DNA from: DSUN01 sp035527715
Lineage (GTDB): Bacteria > Planctomycetota > PUPC01 > DSUN01
Assembly (NCBI GenBank): GCA_035527715.1
Contig: DATKZY010000028.1
Location: 28,049 to 92,048 of the forward strand
DNA length: 64,000 nucleotides
Direction of reading: 5' to 3'
The notes under the pieces were generated by a model that worked only from the letters and a program-made list of their open reading frames with translations, had not been told where the DNA came from and searched no databases. The position numbers and the translations under genes are program-made. Position 1 is the first letter of the stretch, and every line of letters starts with the position of its first letter. This document shows, in pieces, positions 37,488 through 46,134 of the stretch.

Positions 37488-40400
37488 TCACTTGCCCCAA
37501 GTGGGAGCGAAGGCAAACGAGGTCTGGATCGGGAATGGGCAGGTGCAGCCGGAGCTGGCCTCGGGGATGAGGACGAGGCCGCCGGCAGGGATGATGTTGA
37601 TCCAGCACCCAGGGCGGCTGACGGTGGAGAGCTTGCTGGCCTTGCGGCTGCGCAGGTCGAACATCACGGGATTGCCCGCGCGGTAGAAGAGCTGGCCCGC
37701 GGAGGCGGACAGGGTGCCGCAGCCGTGGCCGCCGCGGGTGAAGTCCCAGCCCGCAATCGGCTCGCCGGTCGCCAGGTCGTAGGCCTGGGGCTCGGCGTAG
37801 ACGACTCCGCCGGCGATCACGGGGTGAAGCGTCTGCTCGCCGTGGAAGCCGCCCACATTGCGCTGGTTGTTCTGCTCGCGGCGCCAGCGCGGCTCGCCCG
37901 TCTTCGCGTCGAAGGCGACTAGCTCATACCAGACGGTGCGGTCCTTGTTCCTGGACCCCGTGACGACGAGGGTGTCCTGCGCGACGCTGAGGAAGATGAT
38001 GTGCTGGAGAGAACTGAAGTCCACCGTTTTCTTCCAGAGGGTTTGGCCCGACGTGGCGTCGAGGGCGACGAGGGCGGCGCCGCTGCCCAGCAGGGCGTCG
38101 AGCTTCAGGCGGCCATCGGCGTCCTGCGCCGCGGCGGGGTTGGCGCTCTCGACGAAGTGGACGCGTCCGCCGGCGATGGCGATGGTGGGGTCGAGGACGA
38201 CGCCGGCCCGGTAGGTCCACCGCGTCTCGCCGGTCTTGCGGTCGAGGCAGAAGAGGGAGTCGCTTGTGGAGATTTCCTTGAAGTCGCCGTACTGGAATTG
38301 GACGCGGGCGCGGCCCATGACGCGGATCGAGGCGTCGCGCTTGCGGGCAGAGCCGAGGAGCAGGTCGCCCGTGGTGGCCACGTAGCCCCAGGAGGGGGGC
38401 GCGTCGCCCTCGGGCGAAGGGGGCTTGAAGCGGCGCACGAGGGTGCCGGAGGCCACGTCGAGGGCGACGCAGTCGTCGGCTCCGGCCGCGTACAGCACGT
38501 CGGGGGCGAGGGCGAGGTGGCCGCTGTCGCGGAGGGCGCCGAGGCGGCTGGACTCGGGCAGATCGGCCTCCCAAAGGGTCGTGCCATTGCAGGCGTCCAC
38601 GGCGATGACCTTGTTGTAGGCGGGGACGAAGAGGCGGCCGTCCCTGCACAGGGGCGGCATGGGCCGGTGATGGCGGTCGGCCATGGGGTTGGGGCCTGGC
38701 GGGCCAAACCACTGGATGCGCATCGCGCCGCCGACCAGGCGGTCGCCGCTGCACGCGGTGTTGGCGGGGTCGGCGTAGAGATGCGTCCACTCGCCGGCGC
38801 CTTCGAGCGGGCCGCGGCGGGTGAGCCTCGCGGGGCCGTCGAGGCAGAGCGCGCCGCCCCACGGCCTCACGAGGCCGGCCGCATCCGCGGGCGCCGTGAC
38901 ATCCGGGTTCGTGACGCGGTCGAAGACTACCAGGTTGGCGAAGCCGCGGGGCAGCGTTGAGAGCGGGCCGCGGCGGACGGTGACTCGGACGCCCGCCACC
39001 CCCGCCTTGTCGAGCGCGCTCCGTGCGGAGGCGAGCTTGCTTGCGTTCTCCTCGATGCCGAGGATCGTGAGGTCGGTGAGCCCGGCCAGCTCGCAGGCCA
39101 GGCGCCCGTCGCCACAGCCGAGGACGACGCAGAGGCCCTTCGTGACGCCCGACGCTTCGACGATTTCCTTTGCGGCCTGCGCGTAAAGCGGTGAGAGGCT
39201 GTCGGTCGCATAAGGGGTGACGGGAGGGGTGTTCGAGGACGACGAGGGCGAAGCCGCCGACGACGCGAAGCAGTGGATGGCCCCCTTGTCGGTGCTGACA
39301 AGGAGGCGGCCGTGGGCGGCGGCGAGGCCATAGGCCGTGCCCGCCACCTTGCCGGTCCAGAGCGGCTCGCCGTCCGCCGCCCGGAAGGCGGCGACTTCGC
39401 CGTGGCCTCCCGCGAAGAGCGTGTCGCCGGCGCAGATGAGGGTGGCGCGGTGCCGGCAGGGGCGCTTCCAGAGATAGCAGCCCAGCGTCTCCTTCGACGC
39501 GGCGGCGAGGGCGGCTCGATTGGCCTCTCGCTCGGCCTTGAGCTTCTTGCCCTCCACGCTGGTGTCGGGCTTGCCGAGCTCGCCGAGGCGCCGCTCGATC
39601 TCCCTCTGGCGGGTGGAGAGGTCTCGGCGCTGAGTCAGGAGGCCGAAGTAGCGGACGCGGTCGAGGGCCTGCAGTTCGCCGCCGGTGAGGAAGTAGAGCG
39701 CCTTGTCGGTGCCGATCGCGCAGTAGCCGGGGAACGTGGCCACAAGGCCCATCGTCTCGCCATCGTAGGCCGCGATCTTGCCGTCCGCGCCGGGCCCGTT
39801 GAGGAGCAGGCCGCCTGTGAAGGTGGCGTAGGCTCCGCCGCTGTCGGTGCGGACGCCCGCCTGCTGCCCATTGGTGCGGCGGAAGGCGGCGGGCGCCGCC
39901 CTGCCGGTCGGCACGTAGAGGCGGGAAGAAGAGGCGAGGAGGTAGCCCTGCGGCGACCGGCTCAGCGGCGCGGCCGGCCACTTCGGCGAGCGGTCCAGGG
40001 CGTCCACGGCCCAGAGTAGCACGCCCTCGGTCGGGAACAGCCCGGCGGCGAAGTAGGCCGTGCCGTCCGCCAGGAGCACGCCGGTGCGGACGGGGGCGGC
40101 GGAGATCACCCGGCCGTTGCCGATAAGCTGGCGGGCATCGGGCGCGGCCCGCATCCGCCACACCACGCCGCCGTTGCCCGCGTGCACGCAGTAGACCCAG
40201 CCATCGTCGGAGCCGACGTAGACCTTGCCGTCGCACACGGCGGGCGCGAGGCGGACGGGGCCGCCGGTGGCGAAGGACCACCGCACCTCGCCCGTCGCGG
40301 CATGGAGGCAGGTGACCGAGTCGTCGGCCGAGGAGCCGAAGTAGACGGCGTCGCCGGCCGCAGCGACGTGGAAGGCGCGGTCGTAGGTCACCCGGGCGGC

Positions 40401-40628
40401 GAGGCCCTGGATGCCGTGCCAGTAGTCCGTGTCGGCGGGCGCGGGCCACGCGGGTCGCGGCGCGTGCCGCGGTTCGAAGGTCCAGGCCTCGGCGAGAGGG
40501 AGGGGGAGTTGCTCGCCCGTGACCCCGCTGCGCTGGCTGTCGTGCATGTACGTCGGCCAGTCCTCGCCCGCCGCGCCCCGCGCAAGCACGAGTGCCAGCA
40601 GCCAAGATGCCAGAACTTGGGTCGCCAT
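37488..40628 (-). CDS. Exported beta-propeller + methyltransferase-like chimera (subfamily B, paralog 5)
   Basis: A 1046-residue protein and close tandem paralog of the gene downstream. Signal peptide MATQVLASWLLALVLARGAAG, then EDWPTYMHDSQRSG propeller, a helical insertion (RREIERRLGELGKPD region), a methyltransferase-like domain (ASGVTKGLCVVLGCGDGRL, motif I near residue 504) and a second propeller opened by GEWTHLYADPANTACSGD, closed by SSGCTCPFPIQTSFAF (Cys1028, Cys1030). The frame is open to 40883. ATG 40628 gives the same length as its paralog, a clean leader, and lies 40 bases downstream of the start site predicted from the TATAAT promoter. An ATG at 40667 is the main alternative. Confidence 0.85.
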   Translation of the reverse strand: MATQVLASWLLALVLARGAAGEDWPTYMHDSQRSGVTGEQLPLPLAEAWTFEPRHAPRPAWPAPADTDYWHGIQGLAARVTYDRAFHVAAAGDAVYFGSSADDSVTCLHAATGEVRWSFATGGPVRLAPAVCDGKVYVGSDDGWVYCVHAGNGGVVWRMRAAPDARQLIGNGRVISAAPVRTGVLLADGTAYFAAGLFPTEGVLLWAVDALDRSPKWPAAPLSRSPQGYLLASSSRLYVPTGRAAPAAFRRTNGQQAGVRTDSGGAYATFTGGLLLNGPGADGKIAAYDGETMGLVATFPGYCAIGTDKALYFLTGGELQALDRVRYFGLLTQRRDLSTRQREIERRLGELGKPDTSVEGKKLKAEREANRAALAAASKETLGCYLWKRPCRHRATLICAGDTLFAGGHGEVAAFRAADGEPLWTGKVAGTAYGLAAAHGRLLVSTDKGAIHCFASSAASPSSSSNTPPVTPYATDSLSPLYAQAAKEIVEASGVTKGLCVVLGCGDGRLACELAGLTDLTILGIEENASKLASARSALDKAGVAGVRVTVRRGPLSTLPRGFANLVVFDRVTNPDVTAPADAAGLVRPWGGALCLDGPARLTRRGPLEGAGEWTHLYADPANTACSGDRLVGGAMRIQWFGPPGPNPMADRHHRPMPPLCRDGRLFVPAYNKVIAVDACNGTTLWEADLPESSRLGALRDSGHLALAPDVLYAAGADDCVALDVASGTLVRRFKPPSPEGDAPPSWGYVATTGDLLLGSARKRDASIRVMGRARVQFQYGDFKEISTSDSLFCLDRKTGETRWTYRAGVVLDPTIAIAGGRVHFVESANPAAAQDADGRLKLDALLGSGAALVALDATSGQTLWKKTVDFSSLQHIIFLSVAQDTLVVTGSRNKDRTVWYELVAFDAKTGEPRWRREQNNQRNVGGFHGEQTLHPVIAGGVVYAEPQAYDLATGEPIAGWDFTRGGHGCGTLSASAGQLFYRAGNPVMFDLRSRKASKLSTVSRPGCWINIIPAGGLVLIPEASSGCTCPFPIQTSFAFAPTWGK

Positions 40629-40674
40629 GCCGCTCACGGATGGGACTCGCCGCGGATCCGCCTCCATGAACCTG

Positions 40675-40703
40675 ATTATACCCCCGCGCGGGCGCAGGAG
40701 CAA
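40675..40703 (-). promoter_or_regulatory. Promoter of the paralog 5/4 gene pair
   Basis: Minus strand: TTGCTC, 17-base spacer, perfect TATAAT. Divergent from the promoter at 40749. Confidence 0.65.
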
Positions 40704-40748
40704 CTGGAGCGACGGACCGAGCGGGCCTGGGCGGCGGCGCGCCGCGGC

Positions 40749-40777
40749 TTGACTCGATGCGGCGCCTGTGCTATAAG
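40749..40777 (+). promoter_or_regulatory. Promoter of the YLDPGTGS/methyltransferase/sulfatase operon
   Basis: TTGACT, 17-base spacer, TATAAG, about 90 bases before the first start codon at 40877. Confidence 0.65.
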
Positions 40778-40876
40778 AATCCCAGTGGTGATGCAACCAG
40801 GGCGGGGAGGCGTGTCTGCTGAGGCGGTTGCTCACGGGTCGTTCCTCAGGGTGTCGTGGGCTCACGGGGGCCGCCG

Positions 40877-41101
40877 ATGGCAAGACGACGGATGCTGAGA
40901 CTCGCTGGTATCGCGGCGCTGGTACTGGCGTTCCTGAGCGCGCCGCGCGATGCCTACGCCTATCTGGACCCCGGGACGGGGAGCCTGATCCTGCAATTCG
41001 TGATTGCGGGCCTGGTCGGCTCCGCGTTCGCCATCAAGCTCTTCTGGCGCCGCATCGTGGGCCTCTTCCGCAAGCGTCGCTCGGAGCCCGACCGAGAGTA
41101 A
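40877..41101 (+). CDS. Small membrane protein with YLDPGTGS motif
   Basis: A 74-residue protein with an N-terminal signal-like helix (LAGIAALVLAFLSAPRDAYA), then YLDPGTGSLILQ and one membrane helix (FVIAGLVGSAFAIKLFW), ending in a basic cytoplasmic tail (RRKRSEPDRE-like). The YLDPGTGS motif directly after the first helix marks a widespread family of tiny membrane proteins found beside methyltransferase and sulfatase-like genes. No function is established that I know of. ATG 40877 has ACGGGGG upstream; GTG 40856 is possible. Five bases separate it from the next start. Confidence 0.75.
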   Translation: MARRRMLRLAGIAALVLAFLSAPRDAYAYLDPGTGSLILQFVIAGLVGSAFAIKLFWRRIVGLFRKRRSEPDRE

Positions 41102-41105
41102 CCGG

Positions 41106-42494
41106 ATGGCGGACGATCAGGCGGCAGCGGGCTCGTTCCGTGACCCCGACGGGAGCGTGTACTTCGCGGGCGGGGTGTGCTACCGCCAGATCAACCCCAG
41201 CGGGCGGGCGAGCTACGAGGCCCTGATGGGGTCGGGCTTGTACGCCGCCCTCGCCGGCAAGGGGCTGCTGATCCCCCACGAGGAAGTGGGCCTCGAACAC
41301 GCCCGGACCGAGGGGGCCTACAAGGTCATCCGCCCCGAGCCGCTTCCCTTCGTCTCCTACCCCTATGAATGGTGCTTCAGCCAGCTCAAGGACGCGGCGC
41401 TCCTCACCCTGCGGGTGCAGAACCTGGCGCTCGACCACGGGCTGATCCTGAAGGACGCCAGCGCGTACAACGTGCAGTTCCTCGGCGGCCGGCCGGTCTT
41501 CATTGACACCCTGTCGTTCGACCCCTGCGAGCAGGGGGCGCCGTGGGTGGCCTACCGCCAGTTCTGCCAGCACTTCCTCGCGCCGCTCGCCCTGATGCAC
41601 TACGTGGACGTGCGGCTCGGCCAGCTCCTGCGCACGAACATTGACGGGGTGCCGCTCGACCTGGCGGCGGCGATGCTGCCGCGGCGCACGCGGCTGCGGC
41701 CCTCGTTGCTCATGCACATCCACCTCCATGCCAGGTGCCAGGCGCGGTATGCCGACCGCGCCGCGCGCGTGCGCGGCCGGCGCGTGAGCCGCCTTGGCCT
41801 CCTCGGCCTGGTGGACAGCCTCCAGGGCGCTATCCGGCGCCTGCGCTGGCGGCCCCAGGGCACCGAGTGGGGCGAGTACTACCGCGAGACCAACTACTCG
41901 GACCGGGCCGCCGAGCACAAGGCCGAGCTGGTCGCCCGCTACCTCGACGCGCTGGGGCCTCGGACGGTGTGGGACCTGGGCGCGAACACCGGGCGGTTCA
42001 GCCGCCTCGCGGCCGACAAGGGGGTCTTCACGCTTGCCTTCGACGTGGACCCCGCTTGCGTCGAGACGGCCTATCGCGACGCCCGCGAGCGCGGCGCGGC
42101 GTCCCTGTTGCCCCTGCTGCTCGACCTGCGGAACCCCAGCCCCGGCATCGGCTGGAGCAACGCCGAGCGCGCGAGCCTCGCCGACCGCGGCCCGGCCGAC
42201 GCGGCCATGGCCCTTGCGCTGCTCCACCACCTCGCCATCAGCAACAACGTCCCGCTCGACCGCATCGCCGCCTGGCTGGCCACGGTCGCCCGCGCGCTCA
42301 TCATCGAATTCGTGCCCAAGAGCGACTCCCAGGTCCAGCGCCTCCTGGCCACGCGCGAGGACGTCTTCCCCGACTACGACCGGGAGCACTTCGAGGCGGC
42401 GTTCCGCGAGCGGTTCCAGATCGTCCGCGCCGAGCCGCTGCGCGAGTCGGAGCGGTGGCTCTACCTCATGCGGCGAAGCGAGGTGACTCCGTGA
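41106..42494 (+). CDS. Kinase-like + class I SAM methyltransferase protein (NoeA-like)
   Basis: A 462-residue cytoplasmic protein. The N-terminal half resembles a phosphotransferase catalytic loop: DHGLILKDASAYNVQF (His111, Asp117, Asn122) and then RPVFIDTLSFDP (Asp134), an HxDxxxxN...D pattern. The C-terminal half is a SAM methyltransferase: TVWDLGANTGRFSRLA (290-302), AFDVDPACVE acidic turn and MALALLHHLAISNNVP. This combination is annotated in databases as nodulation protein NoeA-like. The substrate is probably a glycan or lipid-linked precursor for the membrane protein encoded next. The GTG of the next gene overlaps its stop by four bases. Confidence 0.75.
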   Translation: MADDQAAAGSFRDPDGSVYFAGGVCYRQINPSGRASYEALMGSGLYAALAGKGLLIPHEEVGLEHARTEGAYKVIRPEPLPFVSYPYEWCFSQLKDAALLTLRVQNLALDHGLILKDASAYNVQFLGGRPVFIDTLSFDPCEQGAPWVAYRQFCQHFLAPLALMHYVDVRLGQLLRTNIDGVPLDLAAAMLPRRTRLRPSLLMHIHLHARCQARYADRAARVRGRRVSRLGLLGLVDSLQGAIRRLRWRPQGTEWGEYYRETNYSDRAAEHKAELVARYLDALGPRTVWDLGANTGRFSRLAADKGVFTLAFDVDPACVETAYRDARERGAASLLPLLLDLRNPSPGIGWSNAERASLADRGPADAAMALALLHHLAISNNVPLDRIAAWLATVARALIIEFVPKSDSQVQRLLATREDVFPDYDREHFEAAFRERFQIVRAEPLRESERWLYLMRRSEVTP

Positions 42495-44062
42495 AGCGAC
42501 TGCCCGCGCTCCACGTCCTCTTCTTCGCCGTGTACCCCGTCCTGTTCGCCTACTCGCGCAACGCGGGAGAGGCCGACCTCGCCCAGGTGGCGCTGCCGTT
42601 CGTCACCGTGGTGTGTGGTGCGGCCGTGCTGTGGGTGCCGGCGCTGCTGGTCTTCCGGGAGCGGACGAATGCGTCGGTCGCCCTCTCGCTCTTCCTGCTC
42701 TGGTTCTTCCTCTACGGCCACTTCGCGGCGGTTCTGCGCGGGGCAGGGCTGTACATGCGGCCGCGGTACCTGCTGGTCGTGTGGACGCTGCCGGTGCTGG
42801 CCGCGGCGGCGGTGATCCGCTGGCGGCGCCGGCCGCTGCCACGCCTGACGAGTTTCCTGAACGCCGTGAGCGCCTGCCTGGTCGCCCTGTGCCTCGGCTC
42901 GCTGGCACTGTTTGGCCTCACGCGGCGCTCGGCCGGGCGGACGGCCGACGCCGAGGTCGCCTCGGACCCCGCGCACGGTGTTCCCGCCGAGCGCCCCGAC
43001 ATCTACTACATCATCCTCGACCGCTACGCCCGCGAGGACGTATTGCTTGGGCAGTACGGCTACGACAACTCCGAGTTCCTCCGCTACCTGGGCGACAAGG
43101 GCTTCCACGTCGCGACAGCGGCCAGCGCCAACTACCCGATCACCCCGCTGTCCCTGGCCTCTTCGCTGAACATGCAGCACCTCGTCGAGCTGGCTCAACG
43201 CCTCGGCGAGGACGCGACCGACATGCTGCCCCTCTACACGCTCTGCGAGGACTTCGCCGTCTGGCGCTTCCTCCAGCAGCGGGGCTACCGCTATGTCCAC
43301 TTCGGCTCCGGCTACAGCCTCACGGCCCACAACCCGCACGCCAACCTCAACATCAACCTCTTTGCACTCCCCGACTTCTGGGGCATCCTGTACCACCAGA
43401 CCGTGCTCCAGCCCGTCCTTTTCAACCTCAAGCTCTACGACCATCGCCACACGAAGTGGCGACGCGAGGTGTACGAGTTCGACCACCTCGAGGCGATGTG
43501 CCCCGGCGACCAGCCCCTGTTCGTCTTCGCCCACTTCCTGACCACCCACCCGCCCTACGTCTTCCGCAGCGACGGCAGCTACGTCTCCGAGGCCGCCGAG
43601 GCGGAGCTGCCCGGCAAGCAGCGGTACGCCGAGCAGGTGGAGTATGCAAACCGGCGCCTGCGCGGGTTCATTGACCACGCCATTGCCAGCGCGCGCGTTC
43701 CCCCCATCATCGTGCTCCAGGCCGACGAGGGGCCCTACCCGCTCGACTTTCGTTCGGACCGGGACGACTTCGACTGGCGCACGGCCACCGCCGCCCAGTT
43801 CCGTCAGAAGTTCGGCATCCTCAACGCCTGCTACGCGCCTCGCCTGCCCCCGGGCGCGCTGTACCCGGCCATCACACCGGTCAATACCTTCCGAGTCATC
43901 TTCCGCCACTACTTCGGCGCCGGCCTGGAGCCGCTGCCCGACACCATTTACGCCTTCGTGGACAGGCTCCACATGTACAAGCTCCACGATGTCACCGACA
44001 AGGCGCGCCCTGCCGCCCCGGCGCTGCCGAGCCCCGCGGGCGAGGAGCCCCGCACCCCTTGA
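42491..44062 (+). CDS. Membrane-anchored sulfatase/LTA-synthase-like alkaline phosphatase superfamily protein
   Basis: A 523-residue protein with about five N-terminal membrane helices (residues about 5-145), then a periplasmic alkaline-phosphatase-superfamily domain. RPDIYYIILDRYARED carries the first metal Asp (177). ANYPITPLSLASSLNM holds the probable Thr218 or Ser221 nucleophile. HFLTTHPPYVF and IIVLQADEGPYPLD supply later metal ligands. LTA-synthase relatives transfer phosphoglycerol or phosphoethanolamine groups to envelope glycans. It starts at GTG 42491 and is coupled to the preceding methyltransferase gene. It converges on the exonuclease gene with one base between them. Confidence 0.75.
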   Translation: MKRLPALHVLFFAVYPVLFAYSRNAGEADLAQVALPFVTVVCGAAVLWVPALLVFRERTNASVALSLFLLWFFLYGHFAAVLRGAGLYMRPRYLLVVWTLPVLAAAAVIRWRRRPLPRLTSFLNAVSACLVALCLGSLALFGLTRRSAGRTADAEVASDPAHGVPAERPDIYYIILDRYAREDVLLGQYGYDNSEFLRYLGDKGFHVATAASANYPITPLSLASSLNMQHLVELAQRLGEDATDMLPLYTLCEDFAVWRFLQQRGYRYVHFGSGYSLTAHNPHANLNINLFALPDFWGILYHQTVLQPVLFNLKLYDHRHTKWRREVYEFDHLEAMCPGDQPLFVFAHFLTTHPPYVFRSDGSYVSEAAEAELPGKQRYAEQVEYANRRLRGFIDHAIASARVPPIIVLQADEGPYPLDFRSDRDDFDWRTATAAQFRQKFGILNACYAPRLPPGALYPAITPVNTFRVIFRHYFGAGLEPLPDTIYAFVDRLHMYKLHDVTDKARPAAPALPSPAGEEPRTP

Positions 44063-44063
44063 G

Positions 44064-44939
44064 TCACTGCTCGGCAGGGGGGGCCAGGAGGCGGGTGAGC
44101 AGCTCGGCCACGGTCACCAGGTCGTGCCGGTTGTGCTGGACGATGAGGGCGATCTCGCGGGCGTCGCCCGTGCGCACGTAGTCGTGGTAGGCCCGGCCGA
44201 TGTCGGCCCCCGCGATGTCGGCGCCGCGGTGGCGGCGGCAGATGCAGCGCTCGAGGGTCTGGAGACGGCAGTCGGGCAGCGTGCCGCCGTACCGCCGGCG
44301 GGCCGCGTGCAACAGGTCGAAGTGCAGCGGCGGCTCGGGCAGCACCACCCGCGCCCTCGCCGCCCGGGCGCGGAGGGAGGGGACGTCGAAGGTCTTGCCG
44401 TTGAAGGTCACGAGCAGCCGCGCGTCGCGTGCCTGCTCGGCGAAGCAGGCCAGGATGCTCGCCTCCTCGGCGTAGGTGCGGGCGAGGAGCTGTCGGCACA
44501 CGAGGTGGCCGTCGCGCCACACGAGCGTGCCGATGAGGAAGATCGTCGCCGTGCCGAGGCCGGTCGTCTCCACGTCCAGGAAGCAGGCGTCCTCGGGCCC
44601 CAGGGGCGGCGCGTCCCCGAGGGGCAGCGAGGCCAAGGCGCGCGGCAGGGCTGGGGCGAGCTGCGGCCCGGCCGGCGATTCGATCAGATAGAAAGCCGGT
44701 CCCCTCGGGCTCGAGGCCTCGATGCCCTCGACGAGGCGGTCGAGCGGGATGCAGATGCCGGGGCCGCTCTCGGCGCGGCGCGGCGCCTCGCGCGGCAGGT
44801 CGCGGCGATAGACGATTGCGTCGGATGGCGGCGTGTTCGGCGCGGACGCGGCGGCGAGCCGGGCGAGCTTTCTGCGGAGGCCCCGCAGAGCATCGCCCTG
44901 GCGGGCGGGGGCGGAGTCGTCTGGTCTGTCGGCGTTCAC
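44064..44939 (-). CDS. mrfB: YprB/MrfB-type ribonuclease H-like exonuclease
   Basis: A 291-residue DEDD-family nuclease. The acidic residues are in FLDVETTGLG (motif I, Asp and Glu), TFNGKTFDVPSLR (motif II, Asp) and VQHNRHDLVTVAEL (motif III, Asp). CRLQTLERCIC and YVRTGDAREI are other YprB-family blocks. In Bacillus subtilis MrfB is the metal-dependent exonuclease that works with helicase MrfA on mitomycin adducts. Its C-terminal TPR region is missing here, since this protein is about 120 residues shorter. GTG start at 44939 without an obvious ribosome site. Not adjacent to the MrfA-like genes (11 kb away). Confidence 0.8.
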   Translation of the reverse strand: MNADRPDDSAPARQGDALRGLRRKLARLAAASAPNTPPSDAIVYRRDLPREAPRRAESGPGICIPLDRLVEGIEASSPRGPAFYLIESPAGPQLAPALPRALASLPLGDAPPLGPEDACFLDVETTGLGTATIFLIGTLVWRDGHLVCRQLLARTYAEEASILACFAEQARDARLLVTFNGKTFDVPSLRARAARARVVLPEPPLHFDLLHAARRRYGGTLPDCRLQTLERCICRRHRGADIAGADIGRAYHDYVRTGDAREIALIVQHNRHDLVTVAELLTRLLAPPAEQ

Positions 44940-45071
44940 GGCACAGGGTCCAAGGCAGGAGAAAACCCGCCAGCGGCTCGGGCCGAGGCCCGTCGGCGGC
45001 AGCGATGCGGGCGCACACCGCTTCTCCTACTACTCTACTCTCTCACGCCCGGCTGTGCAAGGGCCACTTGC

Positions 45072-46070
45072 TCACACAGCCGGCTTGCCGAGGGCCTCGA
45101 AGGTCGTGCGGATGGCCTGAAGCTCGGTGGCGGAGAGGCGGATGTCGGCGGCCCTGGCGTTCTCGCGGGCCTGCTGGGGGTTGCGGGCGCCCACGATGGC
45201 GGCGGTGACGCCCGGCTGGGCGACCGTCCACGCGATGGTCACCTGGCCGAGCGTGGCCTGGTGGGCCTCGGCGATGGGCTTCACCTTTTCGAGGGCGTCG
45301 AGCACGCGGCGGCGATTCGCCGGCTGGAACCAGGGGCGGTCGCTGCGATAGTCGCCCTCGGGGAACGTGCGGTCCATGGTCACCTTGCCCGTCAGCAGGC
45401 CCTGGTCCAGGGGGCTGTAGACGATGACGCCCACGCCCCGCTCGCGGCAGAAGGGCAACACGTCGGCCTCGATCTTGCGGTCGAGCAGGCTGTACTTCGG
45501 CTGGTCGCTGGCGAGCGGGCCATGCTTTAGGCATTCGGCCATCATTTCGACCGTGAAGTTGCTCACGCCGATGGCGCGGATCTTGCCCTGCTGCTTGAGC
45601 GTCACGAGGGCCTCCATCGTCTCTGCGAGGGGGGCCGACGCGTCGGGCCAGTGGCACTGGTAGAGGTCAATCACGTCGGTGCCCAGGCGTGTCAGGCTCT
45701 GCTCGACCTCCGCGATGACGGCGGCCTTGTGCAGGTTGCGCACCACGGTGCATTCCGTGCCGTCGAGGCCCTTGTAGGTCCACGGGTTCGAGCCCTCGCC
45801 TGGCGTGTCCCAGCGCAGGCCGCACTTGGTGGCGAGGATCACCTTGTCGCGGCGGCCCTGGATGGCCTTGCCGACGATTTCCTCGCTGTGGCCCATGCCG
45901 TAGATGGGCGCCGTGTCAATGCAGTCGATCCCCGAGTCGAGCGCGGCGTGGATGGCGCGGATCGAATCCGCGTCGTCCTGCCCGCCCCAGAACCACCCGC
46001 CGACGGCCCAGGCGCCGAAGATGACGGTGGGGATGTTCAGGTCGCTCTGCCCGAGTTGCCGATGTTCCAA
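45072..46070 (-). CDS. Aldo/keto reductase
   Basis: A 332-residue NADPH-dependent oxidoreductase of the AKR superfamily. The tetrad is visible: Asp in IDTAPIYG, Tyr in the same block, Lys in ILATKCGLRW and His in LYQCHWPD. GVSNFTVEMM and YSPLDQGLLTGK complete the fold. The start is a TTG at 46070, supported by AAGGAGGAG seven bases upstream; no in-frame ATG fits as well. Probably the last gene of a minus-strand operon with the nitroreductase and DUF2809 genes. Substrate unknown. Confidence 0.85.
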   Translation of the reverse strand: MEHRQLGQSDLNIPTVIFGAWAVGGWFWGGQDDADSIRAIHAALDSGIDCIDTAPIYGMGHSEEIVGKAIQGRRDKVILATKCGLRWDTPGEGSNPWTYKGLDGTECTVVRNLHKAAVIAEVEQSLTRLGTDVIDLYQCHWPDASAPLAETMEALVTLKQQGKIRAIGVSNFTVEMMAECLKHGPLASDQPKYSLLDRKIEADVLPFCRERGVGVIVYSPLDQGLLTGKVTMDRTFPEGDYRSDRPWFQPANRRRVLDALEKVKPIAEAHQATLGQVTIAWTVAQPGVTAAIVGARNPQQARENARAADIRLSATELQAIRTTFEALGKPAV

Positions 46071-46105
46071 CAGTCTCCTCCTTCAGTTGCGGGGTCTCGC
46101 ACGAC

Positions 46106-46126
46106 GCGTGACCCGTGACGCGTGAT
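46106..46126. repeat. Heptanucleotide array (GCGTGAC family)
   Basis: GCGTGAC, CCGTGAC, GCGTGAT between the nitroreductase stop and the aldo/keto reductase start. Confidence 0.7.
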
Positions 46127-46134
46127 GCCCTGGA

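Noticed and set aside
41735..42490. N-terminal extension of the sulfatase-like gene upstream to 41735
   Set aside because: It overlaps the methyltransferase gene in another frame and gives a Pro/Arg-rich sequence. GTG 42491 starts directly at the first membrane helix.
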